From Gammaproteobacteria bacterium (lineage in GTDB: Bacteria; Pseudomonadota; Gammaproteobacteria; Chromatiales; Chromatiaceae), in the NCBI GenBank assembly GCA_011390365.1, contig JAABSM010000005.1, forward strand, positions 1-64,000: 64,000 nucleotides of DNA, written 5' to 3'. This document shows, piece after piece, positions 49,053-57,796 of this stretch. The notes beneath the pieces are model-generated. The model did no database searches. It saw only the letters and a list, made by a program, of their open reading frames with translations, and was not told where the DNA came from. Position 1 is the first letter of the stretch. Every line of letters begins with the position of its first letter. Position numbers and translations under genes: made by a program.

Positions 49053-49487
49053 AGAAGTTTGAAGGGGGAAGTTTGAGGTTTGAAATACGGACTCGCCTTT
49101 CACACTTCGAACTTCACACTTCTATATCGAGCGATCTCTCGACCGAGGAATTGGGCGGAGCGCGCGGCTTGACGCGCCAATTCACACCCCGTTGGCAAAT
49201 CAAAGCCTCGCGCTCCTCAGTGTGTAGTGTGTAGGGTGCGTTAGCCCCGCCCAAATCAGCCACTGATGCTCTTCACCCCGCATGCGTCTTGCTTAACCAC
49301 CGGCATCTCAACCCATCTGGCGGGGCGTAACGCACCATAACCTCACCAGCCTTTAGAGTGGTGCGTTACGGCGCGCCTCGATTTGGTGCCCGACTCCGGC
49401 TTCTGATGGGCGCGACTAAAGCACCCTACAAATTTAAAACCGTATACCGCGGAAACACCCTTCCCCCTTCACCCTTCACCCTTCACT
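49053..49487. other. Intergenic region with inverted repeats
   Basis: No gene is supported. It holds GGGTGCGTTAGCCCCGCC near 49217 with an inverted partner GGCGGGGCGTAACGCACC near 49320, and purine/pyrimidine-tract ends (AGTTTGAAGGGGGAAGTTTG near 49056 and CTTCCCCCTTCACCCTTCAC near 49460) that are also inverted. The whole stretch may be a decayed MITE. Confidence 0.5.
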
Positions 49488-51320
49488 TTATTCGAGCGTT
49501 TTGAAAAAGATCGCCGCCAGAAACCCGGCCAGGGTGGAGAGGCCGATGATCGAGCCACCCTTGATATAGGCCTCGGGCAACATGGTCTCGGCGATCATGG
49601 TCAGCATGGCCCCTGCCGCGACGCCCTGGACCAGGGCCACCGAGGCGGGTGAGACGCCGACGAAGAAGAGGTTGCCCAGCGCCGCGCCGATACCGGTGAT
49701 CACCATCAGCGAGGTCCACATCCATAACACCCGCCGAAACGACATGCCCTGCTCGCGCATGCCGGCGGAGCTGGAGAGGGCCTCCGGGTAGTTGGAGAGA
49801 AACAGGCCGGCGATCAGGGAGAAGCTGATCTGGTGGTGAATGAGCGAGGCCCCGATCACCAGCGACTCGGGGATGCCGTCGAGCAGGATCCCCAGCCAGA
49901 TCGCCATCGGCGCGCCGCTGTGATCGTGATGGGGCTGGCCATTGTGGACCGGTGGAAGCGTCCGCGCGGCGGCGAGCCGCTGCGCCGCCCGCTCCACCCA
50001 CTGGCGGGCGCGCATCCCGCTCATTCCGCCGCGCCCGGTCAGATACTCCAGAAAGCCGCTGCCCCGCAACAGGGTCTCGACACGCTGGCGCAAGGCCGGG
50101 CAACGGCCCAGCAACTCATCGAAATCCCGCCGTCGCAACACCCACAGATCGCTCGCCGCGGCGGTCACCGCGGTATAACTATGGCGCGTGCCGGCAAGAC
50201 AGGCATTGCCGCCGAAGGCGTCCAGCGCCCCCAGGGTGGCGGTATTCTCGTCCGGGGTGGCGGGGTCGATCAGCGCCACCTCGCCCCGTTCGATGATGTA
50301 GATCCGATCTGCCGGTTCGCCCTGGTGAAACAGCCGATGGCCGGCCCGGTGACGGCGATGAAAGACCCGCGCCCCCACCTCTCGCACCTCCTCCGGCGAG
50401 ATCCCCCGAAACAGGGGCAGGCGGGCGATACGCCCGCACACCTCTTCGAACTCGTCCATGCGCCGGTCCGACTCCACCGCCGGCGGAATCGGGTCGCCGA
50501 ATAGCACCGCCGCGATCGCCTCCTCGCGCCAGTCGTCGATCTCCGTACCGGACAGACCATGACGCTCGGCCAGGTAGGTCGCCACCTCTTCACCGTCGAT
50601 CAACTCCGCCAGCCGGGTCTGCAATACCGGCAGCTCCCGCAGCAGGCCATTGAAGTCGCCGCGCGGAAAGACCCACAGCCTCACCTCATCGAAGCCGCGA
50701 CCCACCGTGGCGTGGGGGGCATTGGTGAAAAACGCCATGCGCGCGAAGGCGTCATGGGGGCGCAGACGCTGAAACGGGCGCATGCCCCGCTTGGGATCGA
50801 GCAGCTCCACCTGGCCCTCCTCGATGACATAGAAGCGGTCCGATGGATCCTTGTAGTGATAGAGGGGCGCGCCGGCGGGCCAGCGTTCGAGGCGGGCGAT
50901 GGCCGCCAACCGCTCCAGCTCTTGCTGAGGCAGATCCCGAAACAATTGGATGCGCCCCAGATGGGGCAGAATGCGCGGCACATGCCGCTCGCGCCGGGTA
51001 CGCAGATGGTAGATGGTGGTGGAGGCCTTGCGCAGAAAGCCGCCGTGGCGGTTCACCAGTTGGTTGAGCACCTCGAACAGCAGGCCGCCGGCGATACAGC
51101 CGATCGCCAGGTTGTAGAAGTGCCCCTGATCCAGGGCGGACCCGACCAGGTCGATGGTCAGCGCCGCCAGCAACGCCCCGCCGCCGAACGCCAGCAGGAA
51201 GGCGATGACCCGATCCCCCGGTCGCCATATCGCCGTGGTCAAGGCCCCAAGCGGCAGCGAGCTGGCGCTGATGATGCCCATTAGAAAGGCGGTAAAGGCG
51301 GCGGTTTCGAACAGGGACAT
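49488..51320 (-). CDS. ZIP metal transporter with two inserted Crp-like domains
   Basis: This 610-residue protein starts with three membrane spans of a ZIP-family transporter (about 1-90). It is then interrupted by two cyclic-nucleotide-binding-type domains (about 118-240, with LFRDLPQQELERLAAIARLERWPAG and FYVIEEGQVELLD; and about 308-425, with LFRGISPEEVREVG and IYIIERGEVALID). A His-rich loop HNGQPHHDHSG and the remaining spans with ZIP motifs LLDGIPESLVIGAS and LSNYPEALSS follow. Neither inserted domain keeps the Gly-Glu...Arg-x-Ala phosphate cassette (FARMAFFTNAPHATV; FGGNACLAGTRHSYTAV), so cAMP binding is doubtful. ATG 51320 was preferred over a TTG at 51350. Likely a metal transporter gated by another ligand. 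Confidence 0.8.
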   Translation of the reverse strand: MSLFETAAFTAFLMGIISASSLPLGALTTAIWRPGDRVIAFLLAFGGGALLAALTIDLVGSALDQGHFYNLAIGCIAGGLLFEVLNQLVNRHGGFLRKASTTIYHLRTRRERHVPRILPHLGRIQLFRDLPQQELERLAAIARLERWPAGAPLYHYKDPSDRFYVIEEGQVELLDPKRGMRPFQRLRPHDAFARMAFFTNAPHATVGRGFDEVRLWVFPRGDFNGLLRELPVLQTRLAELIDGEEVATYLAERHGLSGTEIDDWREEAIAAVLFGDPIPPAVESDRRMDEFEEVCGRIARLPLFRGISPEEVREVGARVFHRRHRAGHRLFHQGEPADRIYIIERGEVALIDPATPDENTATLGALDAFGGNACLAGTRHSYTAVTAAASDLWVLRRRDFDELLGRCPALRQRVETLLRGSGFLEYLTGRGGMSGMRARQWVERAAQRLAAARTLPPVHNGQPHHDHSGAPMAIWLGILLDGIPESLVIGASLIHHQISFSLIAGLFLSNYPEALSSSAGMREQGMSFRRVLWMWTSLMVITGIGAALGNLFFVGVSPASVALVQGVAAGAMLTMIAETMLPEAYIKGGSIIGLSTLAGFLAAIFFKTLE

Positions 51321-51425
51321 AGGGCGATGATCCTCTTCAGTGGCGGGCAAGGATACATCGGCGGCGGATCGCGGGTGTTACGGTTTGATGACAGCCTTGG
51401 AGGGCGACCGGTTCGTTCCCTGAGG

Positions 51426-53423
51426 CTAAGGAGTGTCCAATGCCGGCTCGTCGGGAGTCGTCACCGGCGCCTCACAATGACTCCCCCGACACAGATAACA
51501 AATCGCCCCCTGCCCCGGGGCCTTGGCCGCCAGCGCCTCCGGTAGAGAGTCCTGAAGCTCGTTGGCAATGGTGAAGAGGACGGTTTCGTTCCCGAGGGCC
51601 GTTGACCAGCGGGATGACGCGGCTTGGGTCTGCTCTCCGGGAACCCGAAGCATGGCCACCCGCGCTGGCGCCACAAGATCGAGCATGCCGTCGAGCAGCG
51701 AGCAGTAGGCGTGGGGATTTTCGGCGATGGCCGGCCAGGCGCCGCGCAGGGTTCCCTCCGCCGCTTGCAGGTAGCGGCTTTCACCCAGCAGATAACCAAA
51801 ACGGGCCAGCACCCGCACCGCGATGCCGTTGCCGGATGGCAGGGCGTCGTCCATCAGGGGCCTGGGGCGCTGAATCAGCTTTTCGTGGTCATCGCTGGTA
51901 AAGTAGAAGCCGCCCGATTCATCGCCGAAGTGCTTCAGGACGACCTCGATCAGCTCCACCGCCCAGGCCAGATCCTCATTGCGCCACTCCCGTTGCAGCA
52001 TCTCCCACAGGGCGTCGACCAGATAGACGTAGTCATCCAGATAGGCGTTGAGGTCGCTGCGCCCCGCCATGTGCACGGCGAAGAGGCGACCGTCCCGCCA
52101 CGCGTGGTTGCGCAGGAATTCCAGGGCGCGCCGCGCGGAGTCGGCATAAGCGGGTTGCTCAAAACGTCTCGCCGCCTTGGCCATGCCGCGTATCGCCAGG
52201 GCGTTCCAGGCGGTGAGGCGCTTGTCATCGCGTCCGGGGCGCAGCCGTTGTTCACGGGCATGGAAGAGCTTCTCTCGGGCACTGGCCAGTAGCGCCTCAT
52301 CCGCCGTGCCATCGTCGTTGAGACGATTGAGGTGCCAGGCCCCTTCGAAGTTGGGGGTCTCATCCAGGCCATGGGCGCTGAAAAAGGCCTCCCGTTCTCC
52401 ATCGCTCAGCAGCCCCTCGACCTCATCCCGCCGCCACACATAAAAGGCCCCCTCTCGCCCGTCGCTATCCGCATCCAGGCTGGAGGCGTAGCCGCCGTCC
52501 GCCCCCTGCATCTCCCGCATCAGCCACCCGGCGATGCCCCGCGCCGATGCCTCGAAGGCGGGCTCCGGATCCAGGGCCAGGGCGTCGCAATAGCAGGCCA
52601 GCAGCATGCCGTTGTCATAGAGCATCTTCTCGAAGTGGGGAATCATCCACTCCCGATCTACCGAGTAGCGGTAGAAACCGCCACCGAGATGATCCCGAAC
52701 CCCTCCCGCGGCCATGCGTTCCAGGGTATGCAGCGCCATCTGCCTGGCGTTGCCCCGATCCGCCTTGCGCAGCAATAGCTCCAGGGTCTCGCCATGGGGG
52801 AACTTGGGGGCCTGACCGAAACCGCCATCCATCACGTCGAAACTATCAGCCAGGCGAGCGATGGCCCGGTCGACCGCGGCCGGATCTGGCTCGCCCCCCT
52901 CGCCGCCGCCCGTCTCCTCGGCGGCGAGGGCGGCGGCGATCTGGCCGTTCTGCTGGCTGATCACCCCCCGCCGCTCGCGCCAGGCCTCATCCACCGCCCC
53001 CAGCACCTGAGCGAAGGAGGGCATGCCCTGACGGGGCTCGGGCGGAAAGTAGGTGCCTGAGAAGAAGGGCATATGGTCATCCGGGGTGAGAAACACGGTC
53101 AGGGGCCAGCCGCCGGCGCGGTTATTGAGCATCTGGTGGGCGAGCTGGTAGATCTTGTCCAGGTCGGGCCGCTCCTCCCGATCCACCTTGATGTTGACGA
53201 AGAGCCGGTTCATCAACTCGGCGGTGGCCGGGTCTTCGAAGGATTCATGGGCCATGACGTGGCACCAGTGACAGGCGGAGTAGCCGATGGAGAGGAGGAT
53301 GGGCCGACCCCGCTCCCTGGCCAGCGCCAGGCTCTGCGCATCCCACGGATGCCACTCGACCGGGTTGCCGGCGTGCTGTTGCAGATAGGGGCTGGCGGCG
53401 TCGGCGAGACGGTTGCGAGACAT
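51426..53423 (-). CDS. YyaL-type thioredoxin-domain protein (DUF255)
   Basis: The 665-residue product has a thioredoxin-like N-terminal domain with [18 protein letters not shown] (C51 and C54) and [17 protein letters not shown]-type sequence, followed by an alpha/alpha toroid domain like that of N-acylglucosamine epimerases ([35 protein letters not shown]). This is the conserved YyaL/spermatogenesis-associated protein 20 family. Function is not established. It is cytoplasmic and a single-gene unit, 105 bp upstream of the ZIP gene in the same direction. Confidence 0.92.
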   Translation of the reverse strand: MSRNRLADAASPYLQQHAGNPVEWHPWDAQSLALARERGRPILLSIGYSACHWCHVMAHESFEDPATAELMNRLFVNIKVDREERPDLDKIYQLAHQMLNNRAGGWPLTVFLTPDDHMPFFSGTYFPPEPRQGMPSFAQVLGAVDEAWRERRGVISQQNGQIAAALAAEETGGGEGGEPDPAAVDRAIARLADSFDVMDGGFGQAPKFPHGETLELLLRKADRGNARQMALHTLERMAAGGVRDHLGGGFYRYSVDREWMIPHFEKMLYDNGMLLACYCDALALDPEPAFEASARGIAGWLMREMQGADGGYASSLDADSDGREGAFYVWRRDEVEGLLSDGEREAFFSAHGLDETPNFEGAWHLNRLNDDGTADEALLASAREKLFHAREQRLRPGRDDKRLTAWNALAIRGMAKAARRFEQPAYADSARRALEFLRNHAWRDGRLFAVHMAGRSDLNAYLDDYVYLVDALWEMLQREWRNEDLAWAVELIEVVLKHFGDESGGFYFTSDDHEKLIQRPRPLMDDALPSGNGIAVRVLARFGYLLGESRYLQAAEGTLRGAWPAIAENPHAYCSLLDGMLDLVAPARVAMLRVPGEQTQAASSRWSTALGNETVLFTIANELQDSLPEALAAKAPGQGAICYLCRGSHCEAPVTTPDEPALDTP

Positions 53424-53557
53424 GGAAAACTCCAGGATTGCGGTATCGAAAACCTCTACATCGAACCAATATGGGGGATTATCAAGTCACTCTTCAGAAA
53501 TCCCGCTACCGCGGGATGCCCTTAATAGTTACATTATCATACACATACGGAGCCCGC

Positions 53558-54028
53558 ATGAATCACGACGACTACTTGCGCAGAGCCCTGCAACTGGCCG
53601 CCGAAGGCATGCGCCGTGGCGAAGGCGGCCCTTTCGGCGCGCTGATCGTGCGCGACGGCGAGATCATCGGCGAGGCCTGGAACCAGGTGGTTGCCAACAA
53701 CGACCCCTCCGCCCACGCCGAGGTGATGGCGATTCGCCGCGCCGCCGCCCATATCGAGCACTTTCACCTCCATGGCGCGCGCCTCTACACCAGCTGTGAA
53801 CCCTGTCCGATGTGCCTGGGGGCGGCCTACTGGGCGCATATCGACCGCATCTACTACGCCGCCAACGGCGAGGATGCCGCCGCCGTCGGCTTCTCCGACG
53901 ACTTCATTCTCCAGCAGTTGCGCCTGCCCGCGGGTGAGCGGGCGATCCCCGCCGAAAACCGCCTGCGCGACGAGGGTCGCAAGGTCTTCGAGCGCTACGC
54001 CGAGTTGAGCGCAAAGACCGACTACTGA
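53558..54028 (+). CDS. CMP/dCMP-type nucleoside deaminase (guanine deaminase-like)
   Basis: The 156-residue zinc deaminase has SAHAEVMAIR (zinc His and catalytic Glu) and YTSCEPCPMCLGA (two zinc Cys). Its C-terminal DDFILQQLRLPAGERAIPAEN resembles the guanine deaminase branch more than TadA. I chose ATG 53558 because CGGAG precedes it. It stands alone upstream of ftsK. Confidence 0.88.
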   Translation: MNHDDYLRRALQLAAEGMRRGEGGPFGALIVRDGEIIGEAWNQVVANNDPSAHAEVMAIRRAAAHIEHFHLHGARLYTSCEPCPMCLGAAYWAHIDRIYYAANGEDAAAVGFSDDFILQQLRLPAGERAIPAENRLRDEGRKVFERYAELSAKTDY

Positions 54029-54109
54029 CCTCGCCACCGCTACCCTGTTTCATTTTTTTACGTTTTTATAACAGCTTGCGCCAGTTTTCCAGATTTTTTC
54101 AACAGAAAC

Positions 54110-54139
54110 TGGACGAAGTTCTTGCCCTAACTATATAAT
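54110..54139 (+). promoter_or_regulatory. Sigma-70 promoter upstream of ftsK
   Basis: TGGACG (54110-54115) and a perfect TATAAT (54134-54139) are 18 bp apart, 41 bp before the ftsK ATG. Confidence 0.6.
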
Positions 54140-54180
54140 ACGGAAAAGGAACTTCTCGCTGAAAGGATCGAATCATCCCC

Positions 54181-56592
54181 ATGCCGCAAGCCGTACATTC
54201 GCTGTCACCATTCGATATCCAGAGGCTGCAAACTTCCAATCGTCTGCGCGAAGGGGCGATGGCGATCCTGTTCGCGGCGGGGGGATATCTGTTGCTCGCG
54301 CTGCTGACCTACTCCAGCAACGACCCGGGCTGGTCGTTCACCGGCGAGCGCGGACGTATCGAGAACCTGGGCGGCGCGGCCGGCGCCTGGTTCGCCGACG
54401 TCGCCTACAACCTGTTCGGCGCCTTCGCCATCCTCTTTCCCTTCATCGTCGCCATCAGCGGCTGGGTCGTCTTCAAGGAGGGCAGAGAGGACAACAAGGT
54501 CCACTTTGGCGCGGTCGCACTACGCTGGGGGGGCTTTCTGGTCACCCTCTTCGCCGGCAGTTCGCTGCTGGCGATGAACCTGCCGGTCAACCAGTTCGCC
54601 CTCCCCTCCGGCCCCGGCGGCATCTTCGGCGACGTCCTCGGCAGCCATCTGGCGGAACTCTTCGGCGCCACCGGCGGCTCGTTGCTGGTGATGGCACTGT
54701 TCATCGCCGGCACCACCCTCTTCACCGGCATCTCCTGGCTCTCCGTCATCGACTACACCGGCGCCCTCACCCTGGAGGGACTGCGTCGCCTGAGAGAGCT
54801 GGACTACCTCGCCACCCTGGAAGACCTGAAGCGCCGTTTTCAGCGTCCGGCCCATGCGCCTCGCCCCCGCCACCGTTTTACCCCGGCCCCGCCGGCGGCG
54901 CAACCGCAAACCAAGACGCCGCCGCCGAGCGCCCCGAAAACGGGAAAAAACGAAACCAAGCCCGCCCCGGGCAATGCCAAGACCGGCGAAGTCGGCAAGA
55001 AGCCGCGCATCGAACCCATGCTGGAGCGCCTCAAGCCCAGCAAGCGCGCCCAGTCGGAGCGCCAGCTCTCGCTGTTCGATCCCGACCCGACCCTGGAGCG
55101 GGCGTTGCCGCCGCTGGGCCTGCTCAACGAGGCGCGCAAGTCCGGCAAGGGCTTCTCGGAGGCGGCGCTGGAGGCGATGTCCCGCCAGGTCGAGATGAAG
55201 CTCAAGGACTTTCGCATCGAAGCGGAAGTGGTGGCTGTCCATCCCGGTCCGGTAGTGACCCTGTTCGAGCTGCAACTCGCCCCCGGCATCAAGGCCTCCC
55301 GGGTCACCTCCCTGTCCAAGGATCTGGCCCGCGCCCTCGCCACCATCAGCGTGCGCGTGGTCGAGGTGATCCCCGGCAAGTCGGTCATCGGCCTGGAGAT
55401 CCCCAACGAACAGCGGGAGACGGTCTACCTCAGCGAGATCCTCCGCTCCGAGGCCTACGACAAGGCCAAGTCGCCCCTCACCCTGGCGCTGGGCAAGAAC
55501 ATCACCGGTCGCCCGAATGTCGCCGATCTGGCCAAGATGCCCCACGCCCTGATCGCCGGCACCACCGGCTCGGGTAAATCGGTGGCGATCAACGCCATGA
55601 TCCTGTCGATCCTCTACAAGGCCCCGCCAGAAGAGGTGCGCATGATCATGGTCGACCCCAAGATGCTGGAGCTGTCGGTCTACGAGGGCATCCCCCACCT
55701 GCTCACCCCGGTGGTCACCGACATGAAGGAGGCAGCCAACGCGCTGCGCTGGTGCGTCGCCGAGATGGATCGCCGCTACCAGTTGATGGCCAAACTGGGG
55801 GTGCGTAACATCACCGGTTATAACAAGAAGATCCGCGAGGCGGAGAAGGCCGGCACCCCCTACGCCGACCCCTTCTTCCGCCCCGACATGCTCTCCACCG
55901 AAGAGCAGATACCGCCGCCGCTGGAGGCCATGCCCTACATCGTGGTGGTGATCGACGAGCTGGCCGACATGATGATGGTGGTCGGCAAGAAGGTGGAAGA
56001 GCTGATCGCCCGCCTCGCCCAGAAGGCCCGCGCCGCCGGCATCCACCTGCTGCTGGCCACCCAGCGCCCGTCGGTGGACGTGATCACCGGCCTGATCAAG
56101 GCCAACATCCCGTCACGCATCGCCTTCCAGGTCTCGTCGCGCATCGACTCCCGCACCATCCTCGACCAGATGGGCGCGGAGCACCTGCTCGGCCACGGCG
56201 ACATGCTCTACCTGCCCCCTGGCACCAGCATCCCGCAACGCCTCCACGGCGCGTTTGTCGACGACAACGAGGTCCACCAGGTGGTCGCCCACCTCAAGCA
56301 GATGGGCGAGCCGGATTACATCGACGACATCCTCCAGGGCGGCGGTGATGACGCCTTCAGCCCCAGCGACGCCGGCGGCGATGTGGAAGATACCGACCCC
56401 CTCTTCGACGAGGCGGTGCAGATCGTCACCGAGACCCGCAAGGCCTCCATCTCCGGCGTCCAGCGCCGTCTCAAGATCGGCTACAACCGCGCCGCGCGCA
56501 TGATCGAAGAGATGGAACGCATCGGCGTGGTCAGCGCCGCCGAGACCAACGGCAACCGCCAGGTACTCGCGCCGCCGCCGGTGGAGGCTTGA
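54181..56592 (+). CDS. ftsK: DNA translocase FtsK
   Basis: FtsK pumps chromosome termini through the closing septum and activates dimer resolution at dif. The 803-residue protein has four N-terminal membrane spans (about 25-185), a short proline/lysine linker (about 220-270, much shorter than in E. coli), the motor with Walker [15 protein letters not shown] and Walker [16 protein letters not shown], and the C-terminal winged-helix gamma domain ([23 protein letters not shown]) that reads KOPS. The next gene starts inside its stop codon. Confidence 0.97.
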   Translation: MPQAVHSLSPFDIQRLQTSNRLREGAMAILFAAGGYLLLALLTYSSNDPGWSFTGERGRIENLGGAAGAWFADVAYNLFGAFAILFPFIVAISGWVVFKEGREDNKVHFGAVALRWGGFLVTLFAGSSLLAMNLPVNQFALPSGPGGIFGDVLGSHLAELFGATGGSLLVMALFIAGTTLFTGISWLSVIDYTGALTLEGLRRLRELDYLATLEDLKRRFQRPAHAPRPRHRFTPAPPAAQPQTKTPPPSAPKTGKNETKPAPGNAKTGEVGKKPRIEPMLERLKPSKRAQSERQLSLFDPDPTLERALPPLGLLNEARKSGKGFSEAALEAMSRQVEMKLKDFRIEAEVVAVHPGPVVTLFELQLAPGIKASRVTSLSKDLARALATISVRVVEVIPGKSVIGLEIPNEQRETVYLSEILRSEAYDKAKSPLTLALGKNITGRPNVADLAKMPHALIAGTTGSGKSVAINAMILSILYKAPPEEVRMIMVDPKMLELSVYEGIPHLLTPVVTDMKEAANALRWCVAEMDRRYQLMAKLGVRNITGYNKKIREAEKAGTPYADPFFRPDMLSTEEQIPPPLEAMPYIVVVIDELADMMMVVGKKVEELIARLAQKARAAGIHLLLATQRPSVDVITGLIKANIPSRIAFQVSSRIDSRTILDQMGAEHLLGHGDMLYLPPGTSIPQRLHGAFVDDNEVHQVVAHLKQMGEPDYIDDILQGGGDDAFSPSDAGGDVEDTDPLFDEAVQIVTETRKASISGVQRRLKIGYNRAARMIEEMERIGVVSAAETNGNRQVLAPPPVEA

Positions 56593-57062
56593 TGCAGTTC
56601 AAGATCAGCCACGCGGAGTTCGCCAAACGCAATCGCAACCTGGTCTGGGGGGCGATATTCAGCATCCTGCTGGCGGGGGTGACGATAGCCGCCAACCGGC
56701 TCTACCCCGCCTCCTTCAATGACCTCTTTCTCTGGTCGGTGATACTCTTCGTGGTACTGGCCAATTTGATCAATTTCGTCCGCCACCTGCGCTACCTGAA
56801 GCAGGCGCGCATCCACCGCCTGGAGGTCGCGGACGGTCGGCTGCGCTTTTTCACCGGCGATGAGATGGGTGAACTCGACCCGGAACGGATCGCCGGCCTT
56901 TCAGTCTATCGCCGCAAGGGCGAGATCAACCACTTGCAGATTCGGCTGAAGAACAACCGCGGAATCCGCCTGGAGGGCTACGAGGCGATGGATGAACTGA
57001 AGAGCGCACTGGCCGACATGCTGCCATCCGCGCATGTGGACGATGCCGGGGCCAACCGCTAA
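56592..57062 (+). CDS. Unknown two-span membrane protein
   Basis: The 156-residue product starts at the ATG overlapping the ftsK TGA (TGATG), so it is translationally coupled. It has two hydrophobic segments at about 20-37 and 46-62 and then a small soluble domain (RLEVADGRLRFFTGDEMGELDPERIAGLSVYRRKGEINHLQIRLKNNRGIRLEGYEAMDEL) that looks like a PH- or YcxB-type fold. I do not recognise a named family. It may be native or part of the inserted segment between ftsK and lolA. Confidence 0.65.
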   Translation: MQFKISHAEFAKRNRNLVWGAIFSILLAGVTIAANRLYPASFNDLFLWSVILFVVLANLINFVRHLRYLKQARIHRLEVADGRLRFFTGDEMGELDPERIAGLSVYRRKGEINHLQIRLKNNRGIRLEGYEAMDELKSALADMLPSAHVDDAGANR

Positions 57063-57082
57063 ACGTCATCATTCAGGTGTTA

Positions 57083-57796
57083 TTAGATTCGTGTTGAAAG
57101 CCACAGATGCCAAACCTCAATAGGGCCTGGGGCCAAGCGCGACATTGGCTCAAGGTAGGCAAAATCGCGCCGATGGGCGGTGTGCGCGAGGTCGCAGGAG
57201 ACGCCGGACAAGGGCGCGGGCAGGGTCTCGGTGGCGTATTTCTCCCTGGGGCCAGGTTTCGCCAGATGCGGATGCAGGCAGCCGGCGATATTGCAACCAT
57301 CGCGCACATAGCCAAGCATGAAGGCCTCACGCGACATCCAGGCATATTCGCCGCGAACAAACCTCACCAGACCCTGGCTGCAATATAGCCCCACCGTCTT
57401 GTTGCGCGCGGCATCGATCAGCTTGCATTCGACGACCAGTGGAAAGTTGAAGCACCGATTAGTGAGGTGAATCGAAAGGTCCGGGCGCTTTTCCAGGCGG
57501 CTGCCGTCGAAGTTTACACTCTCCCGCCCCCGGCTCGCACCGCTGACAATGGTTTCCCACAAAGGATCTTCGTCGCGCAGCGTGTTAAGCCGCCCCTCCA
57601 GCAAGGCGCTGACTTCCGCCTCGTCGCCACTGCACACCACCTCTTGGCGCCGGTCAATCAGTTCCCGCCATACCTGCGTCAAAGTCTCCGCGACTAAACG
57701 CAGGATAGATTCCGGTATTGGCGGCAACGGGAGCGAGATGCCGCGGGTCAGCTCGGCGACTTGTTCCGGACGAGGGTGAATCCGCGTTTTCGTCAT
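57083..57796 (-). CDS. PD-(D/E)xK nuclease-like partner of the methylase
   Basis: The 237-residue protein contains RPDLSIHLTNRCFNFPLVVECKLIDAARNKTVGLYCSQGLVRFV, with aspartate and ExK in the spacing of a PD-(D/E)xK nuclease and a following helix with the expected glutamine (SQG). Its ATG overlaps the methylase stop (ATGA at 57793-57796), so the two are coupled. It is most likely the restriction component of a two-gene system. It has no helicase and no DNA-recognition domain that I can see. Function is inferred from motif and context. Confidence 0.65.
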   Translation of the reverse strand: MTKTRIHPRPEQVAELTRGISLPLPPIPESILRLVAETLTQVWRELIDRRQEVVCSGDEAEVSALLEGRLNTLRDEDPLWETIVSGASRGRESVNFDGSRLEKRPDLSIHLTNRCFNFPLVVECKLIDAARNKTVGLYCSQGLVRFVRGEYAWMSREAFMLGYVRDGCNIAGCLHPHLAKPGPREKYATETLPAPLSGVSCDLAHTAHRRDFAYLEPMSRLAPGPIEVWHLWLSTRI

